Below are positions 37,545-46,382 of a stretch of DNA of 64,000 nucleotides, in pieces. The stretch is from DATLMR01 sp035634255 (lineage in GTDB: Bacteria > Acidobacteriota > Blastocatellia > UBA7656), in contig DASQDI010000012.1 in assembly GCA_035634255.1 (NCBI GenBank), positions 1 to 64,000 on the forward strand, written 5' to 3'. The position numbers were made by a program, and so were the translations under genes. Positions within the stretch are counted from its first letter, which is position 1. Each line of letters starts with the position of its first letter. Under the pieces are notes generated by a model that worked only from the letters and a program-made list of their open reading frames with translations, searched no databases and had not been told where the DNA came from.

Positions 37545-38921
37545 ATGTCTGAAAATGGGAAACTATACGGAGGGCTCGATTCCTTCATCCGCGGCTCGCG
37601 CGACGAGTTTGAGAGCAAGCTCGCGGAACTGGTCGAGATCCCGACCATAAGCATGGAGCCCGAGCGCAAGGACGACATCAGGCGCGGGGCCGAAGTCGCC
37701 CGCCAGTACCTCGAATCCATCGGCGCGAAGGCCGAGGTCGTCGAGACGCCCGGAAACCCCGTGGTGTTCGGGCGCATCGAGACCGGCGCGAACAACCCGA
37801 CCGTCTCCATCTACAACCACATCGACGTGCAGCCGGCGAACCCCGAGGAGTGGCACAAAGCCCCCTTCGCCTTCAACAAGGACGGCGACAGGTACGAAGG
37901 CCGCGGCACGACCGACGACAAAGGGCCGGCCATCTCCGCCATGACCGCCGCGCGCTACAGCGCAGAGAACGGCACCCCGCTCAACATAAACTTCATCTGG
38001 GAGCTCGAAGAGGAGATCGGCAGCCCGAACTTCGAGCACTTCATCAGGAACAACGCCGCGCGGCTCAGGACCGACTCCGTGCTCGTGAGCGACACGATAT
38101 GGATATCGCGCAGCCGGCCCGCGATACCTTATGGCCTGCGCGGGGCCATGATGCTGACGATGTCGCTCGAAACGGGCGAGAAAGACGTGCATTCAGGGCT
38201 CACGGGCGGCGCGGCCCGCAACCCAATCGGGGAGCTTTGCAAGGTAATCTCCGAGTGCTATGACGCCGACACGGGGCGCGTGAAGATCAAGGGGTTTTAT
38301 GATGACGTGCTCCGCGCCACCAAGAAAGAGGTGCAGAGCTTCCTCGACTCGGGCTTCACCCCGAAGAAATTCAGGGCGGCCCACGAACTGAAGAAGCTCC
38401 GCTTCGACGACCCCGCGCGAGTGCTCAAAGCCATTATGGCCGAGCCGACCTTCGAAGTGCATGGGATCACGGGAGGCTACCAGGGGCCGGGCGTGAAGAC
38501 CATCGTGCCTTACCGCGCGCAGGCGAAGATAAGCACGCGCCTCGTGCCGGACCAGGACCCGAAGAAGGTCTTCAGGCTGATCCGCGATTTCGTTCGCGAG
38601 CGAAACCCCGACGTTAAGACCGAGTTCATCTCCGCCCTGGAGCCGTACCTCGGGGAGTTCTCCGGGCCATACGCGGACGCGGCGTCGGAGGCGATGAGGC
38701 ACGCATTCGGACGCCAGCCCGCTTTCACGCGCGAGGGCGGGTCGATAGGGGCGGTCGTCACCATGAAGAAGTACCTGAAAGCGCCCATCGTCTTCCTCGG
38801 CCTCTCTCTGCCCGAGCATGGGTATCACGCGAAGAACGAGAACTTCGACTGGGGCATGGCCTCGGGAGGGATGAAGATGTTCGTCCGCTACTTCGACGAA
38901 ATCAGCCGCCTCTCAAGGTGA
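37545..38921 (+). CDS. M20-family metallopeptidase
   Basis: The 458-residue protein has the zinc ligands and catalytic residues of the M20 dipeptidase group: YNHIDVQP (H92 region), GRGTTDDKGP (bridging Asp), ELEEEIGSP (catalytic Glu pair) and the C-terminal PEHGYHAKNENF. A dimerisation lid occupies about 200-320. It has no signal peptide, so it is probably a cytoplasmic dipeptidase or amidohydrolase. The spacing from AAGGAG to ATG is long (15 bases). A 21-bp hairpin follows. Confidence 0.93.
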   Translation: MSENGKLYGGLDSFIRGSRDEFESKLAELVEIPTISMEPERKDDIRRGAEVARQYLESIGAKAEVVETPGNPVVFGRIETGANNPTVSIYNHIDVQPANPEEWHKAPFAFNKDGDRYEGRGTTDDKGPAISAMTAARYSAENGTPLNINFIWELEEEIGSPNFEHFIRNNAARLRTDSVLVSDTIWISRSRPAIPYGLRGAMMLTMSLETGEKDVHSGLTGGAARNPIGELCKVISECYDADTGRVKIKGFYDDVLRATKKEVQSFLDSGFTPKKFRAAHELKKLRFDDPARVLKAIMAEPTFEVHGITGGYQGPGVKTIVPYRAQAKISTRLVPDQDPKKVFRLIRDFVRERNPDVKTEFISALEPYLGEFSGPYADAASEAMRHAFGRQPAFTREGGSIGAVVTMKKYLKAPIVFLGLSLPEHGYHAKNENFDWGMASGGMKMFVRYFDEISRLSR

Positions 38922-38939
38922 GCCCGTCGGCCAGAGCTT

Positions 38940-38991
38940 CCAGTCCCTCGCGCCTCTTCGCGAACGTCGTCGAAGAGGCGCGAGGGACTGG
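38940..38991. terminator. Perfect 21-bp hairpin after the M20 gene
   Basis: The arms 38940-38960 and 38971-38991 pair without mismatch around a 10-base loop (CGAACGTCGT). CCTCTAAAA follows, so there is no U tract; it may be a processing or blocking structure. Confidence 0.7.
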
Positions 38992-39030
38992 CCTCTAAAA
39001 TTGATGCTCCTCTGAACCAAAGATATTTCG

Positions 39031-41223
39031 ATGCGAAAGATATTACTGGCGGCGCTGATCCTCGCGACCGGTGGCGGGATTTTTCTGTTCGCCTACCTGG
39101 CGCTTAAAACGAAGCCCGTTCCGACCTTGCGCGACGGCGTCGGAGTCGTCACGACGCTGGCGGGCGCGGGCCGTCCGGGTCTCGAAGATGGGCCGAAGCG
39201 CGAGGCCATGTTCAGAGACCCTTTCGGCATAGCGGCCGACGAAGACGGCAACGTGATCGTCTCCGACGCGGGCGCGAGCAACCGCATCAGGCGCATCACG
39301 CCGGCGGGCGCGGTCGAAACTATCGCGGGCTCGGAAGAAGGCTTCTCCGACGGCGCGGCCTCTTCCGCGTCGTTCAACACCCCCTCGGGCATCGCGGTTG
39401 ACGCGGACGGGAACATCATAATCGCTGACACTTCCAATAACCGAATCCGCAGGCTCGACAGGAAAGGACAGGTGAGCACGATCTCGGGGAGCGGGAGAGC
39501 CGGCTACAGGGATGGGCCCGCGCTAGAGGCCGAGTTCGACGGGCCGATGGGGGTCACCGTAGACGAGGGCGGAAATATATTGGTGGCCGACGCCTACAAC
39601 GACCGCATTCGCAGGATCACCCCCGAAGGGGAAGTCTCCACGGTCGCGGGCTCCGGCGTTCAAGGGTTCTTAGACGGCCCGTCGGGGGATGCGAAGTTCG
39701 ACACGCCCTGCGGGGTCGCGGCAGACCAGCATGGAAACGTCTTCGTGTCCGACTCTGGTAACGACCGGGTCAGAAAGGTCACCCGACAGGGCGAGGTGAT
39801 CACGATTGCCGGCGGGGAGCGGACCGAAGGCGGAGCGCCCTGGAACGAGGCGAGCCTTGATAAGCCCATCGGCCTCGCCATGACTCACGACGGCTTCCTC
39901 TTCGTCGCGAGCGAAGGGGGGCAGGTTCATCGCATCAGCCCCGAAGGCGAAATAAGCCTTTTCGCCGGCTCGAGGTCCGGCTACGCGGACGGCCCCGGCG
40001 CTCTGGCGAAATTCAACGGCCCGTCGGGAATCGCCGTGGACCGAAAAGGGAACGTGTACGTCACGGACACGCAGAATTATTTGGTCAGGCAGATTGCCCA
40101 GGCCAGCCCCGCCTCGGTCACGACCTCCGAGGCGGAGCCGGTCATCTTCCATCAACCTCCCACCGATAACCCTGATAATTCCGCGGAAGACCCTGATCCT
40201 ATTGTCCCGCTATTGTCGGCCGAGAGCCTCGGAATCGGGGCGACATTTCCCTGGCCTCTGAACCCCCAGGATCAGGCGCACGAAGTGACCGGCGTTTTCG
40301 GGGAGGCGAGGGGAGCGCCCGGCGGGGTCGCGCTCCATCACCTGCACAGCGGCCTCGACGTTCGCGGCAATATGGGCGAGTCGGTCGTCTCCGTGCTCGA
40401 CGAAAAAGTAAGCTCGCCCGTTCCCGCGTGGGGCCTGGAAAGCACGAACGAGGGGATAAGGATCGGCGTGATGAGCTACATCCACATCCGAGTGGGCCGG
40501 GACGTTAAGTCTCAGGTGCGGCCCGGCGAGAGATTCAGGCCCGCGTACGACAGCGCGTCGGGAGCCCTCTCGGCCATCCGGGTGCGGCGCGGGACGCGGT
40601 TCAGGGTCGGAGATTTCATCGGCACTCTCAACCGCCTCTACCACGTGCACATGAACCTCGGCCCCTGGAATGCGCAGGCCAACCCGATCTTCATCCCGTT
40701 CGTCGGGTTCAAAGATACGGTCGCGCCTGTCATCGAGCCGCGCGGGATCGAGGTCGCCGACGCCTCAGGGAATGTTCTGACCGAGAAGCGCGACGGCCGC
40801 CTGCTCGTGCGCGGAGACGTGGACATCGTGGTCACGGCGTATGACCGGGTCGATGGCAACGCGGCCGGCCGAAAGCTCGGGCTCTACAGGGCCGGGTACC
40901 AGTTGTTGAAGGAAGACGGCACGCCTTTGCGGGGCTACGAGCAGCCTCTCGTGAACATGGAGTTCAACCGGATGCCGGGCGGCGACGAGGCCACCTTCGT
41001 GACCTTCGCGCGGGGGAGCGGGGTGAGCGCGTACGGGACCCCCACAAAATTCAAGTACATAATCACGAACCGCGTCCGCGACGGGGAGGCCCGCGAGGGC
41101 TCCCTTCAGACGCCGCGAATACCTTCGGGGAGGTACTTGATAAAGGTATTCGCAGAGGACTTCGCGGGGAACAGGGCGGTGGGGGAAGAGACGGAGCTTG
41201 CCGTCATAATTGATAACCCATAG
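39031..41223 (+). CDS. NHL beta-propeller fused to an M23-like domain
   Basis: The 730-residue protein has an N-terminal membrane anchor or signal (ILLAALILATGGGIFLFAYL) and about six NHL repeats at 40-350 (FNTPSGIAVDADGNIIIADT..NRIRR). A linker at about 355-400 leads to a LytM/M23-like domain at about 405-560, with HSGLDVRG (H-x3-D) and HVHMNLG (HxH) zinc-ligand patterns. A beta-sandwich C-terminal domain follows. M23 enzymes cut peptidoglycan cross-bridges. Whether this copy is active is not known. The fusion is uncommon to my knowledge. Confidence 0.82.
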   Translation: MRKILLAALILATGGGIFLFAYLALKTKPVPTLRDGVGVVTTLAGAGRPGLEDGPKREAMFRDPFGIAADEDGNVIVSDAGASNRIRRITPAGAVETIAGSEEGFSDGAASSASFNTPSGIAVDADGNIIIADTSNNRIRRLDRKGQVSTISGSGRAGYRDGPALEAEFDGPMGVTVDEGGNILVADAYNDRIRRITPEGEVSTVAGSGVQGFLDGPSGDAKFDTPCGVAADQHGNVFVSDSGNDRVRKVTRQGEVITIAGGERTEGGAPWNEASLDKPIGLAMTHDGFLFVASEGGQVHRISPEGEISLFAGSRSGYADGPGALAKFNGPSGIAVDRKGNVYVTDTQNYLVRQIAQASPASVTTSEAEPVIFHQPPTDNPDNSAEDPDPIVPLLSAESLGIGATFPWPLNPQDQAHEVTGVFGEARGAPGGVALHHLHSGLDVRGNMGESVVSVLDEKVSSPVPAWGLESTNEGIRIGVMSYIHIRVGRDVKSQVRPGERFRPAYDSASGALSAIRVRRGTRFRVGDFIGTLNRLYHVHMNLGPWNAQANPIFIPFVGFKDTVAPVIEPRGIEVADASGNVLTEKRDGRLLVRGDVDIVVTAYDRVDGNAAGRKLGLYRAGYQLLKEDGTPLRGYEQPLVNMEFNRMPGGDEATFVTFARGSGVSAYGTPTKFKYIITNRVRDGEAREGSLQTPRIPSGRYLIKVFAEDFAGNRAVGEETELAVIIDNP

Positions 41224-41249
41224 GCCAGTGTCATCTAAATAACAATTTC

Positions 41250-41278
41250 TCGACAAATCAATCGCGTGCTGGTAGTAT
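41250..41278 (+). promoter_or_regulatory. Promoter of the RRM protein gene
   Basis: TCGACA (41250) and TAGTAT (41273) are 17 bases apart. The implied 5' leader is about 155 bases, long enough for cold-shock-type leader control, as seen for some RRM genes. Confidence 0.55.
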
Positions 41279-41440
41279 AGCGGGCGTTCTGATCGGGGGG
41301 GCCTGCGGCCGCCGTTATATGTGTCAGGGGAGCGCGTCTGTTCTGTTCGGAAGTGTCTGAAGAAATTCTCTGCTCGACTCTCTGCCGGATAGCGAGGCGG
41401 GTCCCAAGAACTACCTTACTAAAGAAACTCAGGAGATAGA

Positions 41441-41767
41441 ATGAGAATATTCGTTGGAAATCTGTCGTACCAGACGACGGAGAACGATCTCACCGACCTG
41501 TTCTCGCAGGCTGGAGAGGTGGAGTCGGCCACGATTGTAACCGACCGGGATACGGGGCGCTCGCGCGGCTTCGCCTTCATCGAGATGGACAAGGACGCCG
41601 GGGCGAAAGCTATTCAACAGTTCAATGGGTACGAGCTGAACGGCCGGGCCATCAACGTGAACGAGGCGCGCCCTCGCCCTGAACGCGGCGGCGGAGGCGG
41701 CGGGCGCGGTGGCTACGGCGGCGGCGGAGGCGGCGGGCGCGGACAGCGCAGAGAGCCAAGGTGGTAA
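41441..41767 (+). CDS. Glycine-rich RRM RNA-binding protein
   Basis: The 108-residue protein has an RRM fold: RNP2 IFVGNLS (3-9) and RNP1 RGFAFIEM (43-50). A Gly/Arg-rich tail (about 79-108) follows. Such bacterial RRM proteins resemble cyanobacterial Rbp cold-response proteins and bind single-stranded RNA. AGGAG precedes the ATG. A dispersed repeat follows immediately. Confidence 0.95.
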   Translation: MRIFVGNLSYQTTENDLTDLFSQAGEVESATIVTDRDTGRSRGFAFIEMDKDAGAKAIQQFNGYELNGRAINVNEARPRPERGGGGGGRGGYGGGGGGGRGQRREPRW

Positions 41768-41945
41768 GCGTCAGGGGTCAGTCGTCAGGGGTCAGTCGTC
41801 AGGGGCCGGGAGTCAGGGCGGGAAATCGCAGCCTTGACTCCCGTTAGTGATTTGAAACTCTCTTTACGGAATCGCTTTCGAGTAAATCAAAATTACGGGT
41901 CCCATGCCTGGCCCCTGACTCCCGGCCACTGACCCTCCCCTATCA
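41766..41945. repeat. Dispersed repeat, longest copy, with inverted arms
   Basis: The element begins with three units of GTCAGGGGtCAGTC-type sequence. GTCAGGGGCCGGGAGTCAGG follows, then the core ACTCTCTTTACGGAATCGCT (41857 on) and TTCGAGTAAATC, and it ends with the inverted arm CCTGACTCCCGGCCACTGAC (left and right arms differ at one base). It fills the gap between the RRM gene and the M28 peptidase gene. Confidence 0.8.
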
Positions 41946-41960
41946 AGTTGATGCGGCGTG

Positions 41961-43685
41961 CTACTTCACGCCCGCCTTCCTCAACATCTCTTCGCGGCGG
42001 GCTCTGAATTCGTTGCCCGGCTTCCACTCGGGGTACTTATCCGTACTCGCGACCCGGTAGCCGACGTTGAAAAGGAGCCTCAAATCTTCCACCATACCCG
42101 ACAGGTCCCACTGGTCCGTTATCTCGTCGGCGGGCTTGTGGTAGCGGACTTTCAGGTACTCGTCACTCTTCTCCGCCCCATACCCGGCGGGCTTGCCGAT
42201 GAACTCGTTGCCCCCGTCGGCGTAGAGCGCGGGCACGCCCTGCTTGGCGAAATTGAAGTGGTCGGAGCGATAGTAAAAGCCCTTCTCCGGCTCCGGGTCT
42301 GACTTGAGTACCCGCTTCTGAGTCGAGGCGGCTTCGGCCAGCACGTCGTCAAGGGTCGATGCCCCATAGCCGACCACGATCATGTCGCGCGTGCGGCCGA
42401 AGACGTTGAGCGCGTCCATGTTGATCGCGGCGACGGTCTTCTCGAGCGGGTAGATCGGATTCTCCGAGTAGTGCTTCGAGCCGATCAGCCCCTTCTCCTC
42501 GGCCGTGACCGCCAGGAATAGGATCGAGCGGCGTGGCGGTTTCGGCAGGGCCTTGAACGCGCGCGCGATCTCGATTAGGGCGGCGGTCCCCGTGGCATTG
42601 TCTATCGCCCCGTTGTAGACCTTATCGCCCTCGGCGTCGGGGAGACCTATGCCGAGGTGGTCCCAGTGCGCCGTGTAGATCACGTACTGGTCTTTAAGCT
42701 TCGGGTCGGACCCTTCGATCTTTGCCACCACGTTATTCGAATCGCTGCGGCGGATCTTGTTCTCGACCGTGAAGTGCGCGTGCGCTCCGAGCGGGACCGG
42801 CTTGAAGTCTCGGCTCAGGGCCGCGCGCTTCAGAGCGTCGAAGTCCTTGCCCGCCGTCGCGAAAAGCTCGCGCGTCTTGTCGAGGTGAATCCACCCCTCG
42901 ATAGGCACGCGCGACATGTTGTTGTCCTTGGAGACGAGGTCGAAATTCTCTATGGTGAAGCTGCCCCTCGGCACCTCCCATCCGTAACCGGCCGGGACCG
43001 TCTCGTGAACGATGAGTATGCCGGCGGCCCCTTTTTCGGCGGCGATCTCGTACTTATAGGTCCACCTGCCGTAGTAGGTCATCGCCTTGCCGCCGAAAGT
43101 CTTCGGGTCGAGCTTCGACGGGTCCGAGGGGTCGGGCACGGGAGGGTCGTTGACGAGCATCACCAGCACCTTGCCGCGCACGTCAACGTCCTTGTAGTCG
43201 TTCCAGTTGTACTCGGGCGCGACGACCCCGTAGCCGACGAAGACCATCTCCCCGTTGAAGCCTTCCTTCTCCACCATGCGCATCGTCCGCGCGACGAAGT
43301 CGTCGGGGTACTTCAGGCTGATGTTCTTGCTGCCCGCGTGGATGTCGAGCGAGCTGGCCGTGCTCGTAGTTATGCCCACGAGAGGCACCTTCTGGAAATA
43401 GGTGCCGTCGGTGTTTCCGGGCGCGAGGCCGAGCTTCTTGAATTCGTCGGCGAGATAGTTGATCGTCAACTCCTCGCCCTTCGTCGCCGGGGAGCGCCCT
43501 TCGAAATCGTCGGCGGAGAGAGTCCTGATGTGTTTCATCAGATTGTCCGCCTTGATGGCTTCGAGAGCCGCGGGCGGAGGGTTCATCGCCCCTGACGTGC
43601 TCGCCGCGCGCTTCTGGCCGACGCCGCCGAAAGCGACGGCAAAGATCGAGAGAAGGGAACAGGCCAATAGAAGAAACCGATTCAT
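41961..43685 (-). CDS. Secreted M28-family metallopeptidase
   Basis: The 574-residue protein has a signal peptide (FLLLACSLLSIFAVAFGGVG), a PA (protease-associated) domain at about 130-270 and the M28 zinc-peptidase core: TAHWDHLGIG, GAIDNATGTAALIEIA, LFLAVTAEEKGLIGSKHY and RSDHFNFAKQGVPALY. It is a predicted exported aminopeptidase. The start is ATG 43685 with GGGGG upstream; the longer frame to 43802 is repeat-derived. It lies downstream of the M14 gene on the same strand, suggesting shared peptide use. Confidence 0.92.
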   Translation of the reverse strand: MNRFLLLACSLLSIFAVAFGGVGQKRAASTSGAMNPPPAALEAIKADNLMKHIRTLSADDFEGRSPATKGEELTINYLADEFKKLGLAPGNTDGTYFQKVPLVGITTSTASSLDIHAGSKNISLKYPDDFVARTMRMVEKEGFNGEMVFVGYGVVAPEYNWNDYKDVDVRGKVLVMLVNDPPVPDPSDPSKLDPKTFGGKAMTYYGRWTYKYEIAAEKGAAGILIVHETVPAGYGWEVPRGSFTIENFDLVSKDNNMSRVPIEGWIHLDKTRELFATAGKDFDALKRAALSRDFKPVPLGAHAHFTVENKIRRSDSNNVVAKIEGSDPKLKDQYVIYTAHWDHLGIGLPDAEGDKVYNGAIDNATGTAALIEIARAFKALPKPPRRSILFLAVTAEEKGLIGSKHYSENPIYPLEKTVAAINMDALNVFGRTRDMIVVGYGASTLDDVLAEAASTQKRVLKSDPEPEKGFYYRSDHFNFAKQGVPALYADGGNEFIGKPAGYGAEKSDEYLKVRYHKPADEITDQWDLSGMVEDLRLLFNVGYRVASTDKYPEWKPGNEFRARREEMLRKAGVK

Positions 43686-43729
43686 CGTTGCGTTACCCCC
43701 ATTATATTTTTGGACGTGGAAGTATTCTA

Positions 43730-43850
43730 CAGGGGTCGGCGGCCGGGGGCCAGGGGCCGGGGAGTTAAGACTTGAGACCCTCTTTACAGAATCCCATGTC
43801 ACCTCCCACTTCCTCCCCTGACTCCTGATCCCTGATCACTGACCCCGGCT
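43730..43850. repeat. Dispersed repeat, copy 4
   Basis: It contains GGCCGGGGGCCAGGGGCCGG, the core ACCCTCTTTACAGAATCCC (43777 on) and the right arm CTGACTCCTGATCCCTGATC, then ACTGACCCC. It supplies the last codons (RGQ stop) of the M14 peptidase gene. Confidence 0.75.
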
Positions 43851-46280
43851 CGTCTCAATCGCGTTGAAGAGGAAGGGGAAGGAGGCGACGCTCTGGCCCC
43901 TGTACTGGGGCCTGTAGGCGAACAGTATGATGCGGCCCTTTCCTTTTTTCACTTCCACCAACGCGCCTTTGCCCGCGAGCTTTTCGGCTCCGAGCAGCCA
44001 CCCGCTGAGCAGCAGTTCTTTCGCGTCCGCGAAGCGGGCTATCACGCGCGCGTTCGCATTCTTCGGCTCGAAGGCCGTGCTGGTGTCGACCCGGCGGTCT
44101 TCTCTGGTGTCGCTCTCGGTCTCGAACCACGCGACGGTCTCGTCGCGCGACGACCCGAGGGCCGGGACTCCGCGGGCCAGGCTGCTCTCCGGGTCGAACT
44201 TGATCCTGAGTATGGAGCCGGGGCAGTAAAAATCCCTCGGGGCGACGTTCTCCAGAGCCTTGGTCACGGGCGCGCCGAGTTTTTCTATCGCGAAGTCCGA
44301 CGCCCCATTGAGGGTGATGACGGTGCCGCCCTCCTCTATGAACTCGTTGAGCGCGCGCACGCCCGCGTCTCCGATGCCGCCCGAGATCTCCTCAGGGTAG
44401 CGACTCTTCGCGAGGCCCTCGACGATCTGTCGCGGCCTCTGGTCGGGGATGAGGATGCAGTCATATTTCGCCCGCAACCCGCCCCCGCGAATCTCTTTAT
44501 CTAACAGGGAGGTGTACTTGATCTGGTGCCGGTCGAGGACCCACCGAGTCCAGCCTTCATCCATCGACGCCTGATAGCTCCTGTAGACCGCGAGCCGCGC
44601 CCCGCCCGCGCTCAGCGCGCTGGGATTCGGCGTGGCGGGCTTGATGTCGCTCAATTGCGCGGCGAACGGGGCATCCGCCTGCACCACGTTCACCCCCATC
44701 AACAGGGGCAGGGTGTGAGCCGTCACGTCGTAAGGCCTGCGCGGAGGCCCGCCCGGATACTCGCGCAGGTCCGGGTACTGCTGCGGCTCGAGCAGAGTCT
44801 TGGCGAACGCGCCGTAGGGCTGATTCATTAATATCACCCTGGTCCCCGCGGGGTACTTCGCGCCTCCGGCCTCGAACCCGGCGGTCGCGGCCTTGATCTC
44901 GACGCCCCCGCGCGCGAGTATCGACTCAAGCCTTGAGAGGCCGAACCGCCTCCACTCGCTGTCACTCTTCTGCGGGGGGATGATGAAGGCGAAGGGCCCT
45001 CCGTCCCCCCTTTCGCGCACGGCGTCCCTGCCTATCCGGTAGAAGTCGCGCAGCCACCTCTCGCGGTGCCTCGCCGCGTTGCGCATCAGGGCGAAGGCCC
45101 CCGACTGCTGGTAGCCGACTATGTCGGCCAGACGCCATTCGCCGCCCTTCCACAGGAGAGGGTAGTTCCAGGTCCGCACCTTCGGGTCGACGTTGACCTG
45201 AGGCGTCTGCCTGTCGAACGGCACCGTGATGGGCGAGGCGAGGCGGGCCGACGCCGTCTCGCTCAGAATGCGGATCCCCGCGTGGTAATGCTGGTAAGCG
45301 CGCGCGGGCGTCCAGGCGTCATAGACTCCGTTGATGACCACCCCGGTCCTGCCTTCCGAGATCATCTCCCATGCCATCGACGAGCCCATGAAATTCACCC
45401 CGGCCTGAATCAGAGGGGGGACGTTCGGCTCCCACGGCTCGACGTAAGGGGGGATGAAGAACCGCGTGCCCCTCTCCCCCTGCTGGTGTATGTCGTGGAC
45501 GATCTGCGGGTGCCACACGTTGTGGACCTTATCGACGGTCATCTGCGTCTCGACCTGCGTGAAGGCGTACCAGTCGCGGTTGTTGTCGTGTCCCGTGTAG
45601 TGATGGTAAAGCTCCGGCGGGCTGGTCCCCTCGGCGGGGGTGCCTAACGTTTTGTCGTACCAATTTTTCACGATGTCTACGCCGTCCGGGTTGAGCGAAG
45701 GGACGAGCAGCACTATCGTTTTGTCTAAAATGTCTCGCGTCTCCGGCGAGTCGTCCGAAGCGAGGCGGTGGGCGATGTTCATCGAGACGAGGTTCGCCCC
45801 GACTTCGGTGGAGTGAATCCCGCAGGTGATCAGCACGATGGCGCGGCCCTCGGCGATCAGCCTGTCGGCCTCGGCCTGATTGCCCGCGAGGGTGCGGGGG
45901 TCGGCCAGCCTCCGCTGAATCTCCTTAAACCGGTCGAGGCGCGCGAGGTTCGCGGGCGACGATATGATCGCGAGCAGGAAAGGCCGGTTCAAGGTCGTCT
46001 TGCCCAACTCCTGAAGGACCACGCGGTCGCTCGCCCGGTCGAGGCGCTTGAAGTAATCCACGAACTGATCCCAGCTCGCCAGCTTCCGGTCGTCGCCGGG
46101 CGTGAAGCCCAGCACGTCGCGCGGGGCCGGGACCCTAGCCGCGGCGCTTGCCGCCCTCTCCGCGCGCTGCGGGCCGGCCGCGATTGTTTCGGCCGCGCTT
46201 CCGGGGTTGTAAGCGCCGAGCAGCGCCATGAAAAGAATGAGGGCGAGCCTCTTCCGGTGAGGCCGGGTTCTTATAGGCAT
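43836..46280 (-). CDS. Secreted M14-family zinc carboxypeptidase
   Basis: The 814-residue protein has a signal peptide (RLALILFMALLGAYNPGSAA). The M14 domain at about 60-360 has the zinc motif ITCGIHSTEVGANL (HxxE) and the further His IVHDIHQQGERG. A C-terminal glutamine-amidotransferase-like region (about 560-814, LIPDQRPRQIVEGL, FIEEGGTVITLNGA) follows. This two-part layout is common in a Bacteroidetes/Acidobacteria M14 branch. It is predicted to cut peptides outside the cell. AGGAG lies 7 bases before the ATG. Confidence 0.88.
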   Translation of the reverse strand: MPIRTRPHRKRLALILFMALLGAYNPGSAAETIAAGPQRAERAASAAARVPAPRDVLGFTPGDDRKLASWDQFVDYFKRLDRASDRVVLQELGKTTLNRPFLLAIISSPANLARLDRFKEIQRRLADPRTLAGNQAEADRLIAEGRAIVLITCGIHSTEVGANLVSMNIAHRLASDDSPETRDILDKTIVLLVPSLNPDGVDIVKNWYDKTLGTPAEGTSPPELYHHYTGHDNNRDWYAFTQVETQMTVDKVHNVWHPQIVHDIHQQGERGTRFFIPPYVEPWEPNVPPLIQAGVNFMGSSMAWEMISEGRTGVVINGVYDAWTPARAYQHYHAGIRILSETASARLASPITVPFDRQTPQVNVDPKVRTWNYPLLWKGGEWRLADIVGYQQSGAFALMRNAARHRERWLRDFYRIGRDAVRERGDGGPFAFIIPPQKSDSEWRRFGLSRLESILARGGVEIKAATAGFEAGGAKYPAGTRVILMNQPYGAFAKTLLEPQQYPDLREYPGGPPRRPYDVTAHTLPLLMGVNVVQADAPFAAQLSDIKPATPNPSALSAGGARLAVYRSYQASMDEGWTRWVLDRHQIKYTSLLDKEIRGGGLRAKYDCILIPDQRPRQIVEGLAKSRYPEEISGGIGDAGVRALNEFIEEGGTVITLNGASDFAIEKLGAPVTKALENVAPRDFYCPGSILRIKFDPESSLARGVPALGSSRDETVAWFETESDTREDRRVDTSTAFEPKNANARVIARFADAKELLLSGWLLGAEKLAGKGALVEVKKGKGRIILFAYRPQYRGQSVASFPFLFNAIETSRGQ

Positions 46281-46354
46281 TGGTATCTCCTGATTAGCTC
46301 GATCAACAAGGGTCGTTTATGGAACAGGCTGCAAATTATTTAAAGAGGCTCAAC

Positions 46355-46382
46355 CGCTACTCGACCATCGCTACTCGACCAT
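46355..46382. repeat. 14-bp tandem duplication over a gene end
   Basis: CGCTACTCGACCAT occurs twice without a gap. The inner copy holds the last codons (MVE stop) of the YCF48-like gene and the outer copy lies beyond the stop. Confidence 0.85.

Noticed and set aside
43686..43802. N-terminal extension of the M28 peptidase to 43802
   Set aside because: The extra 39 residues come from the dispersed repeat; the signal peptide begins at ATG 43685, which has a ribosome binding site.
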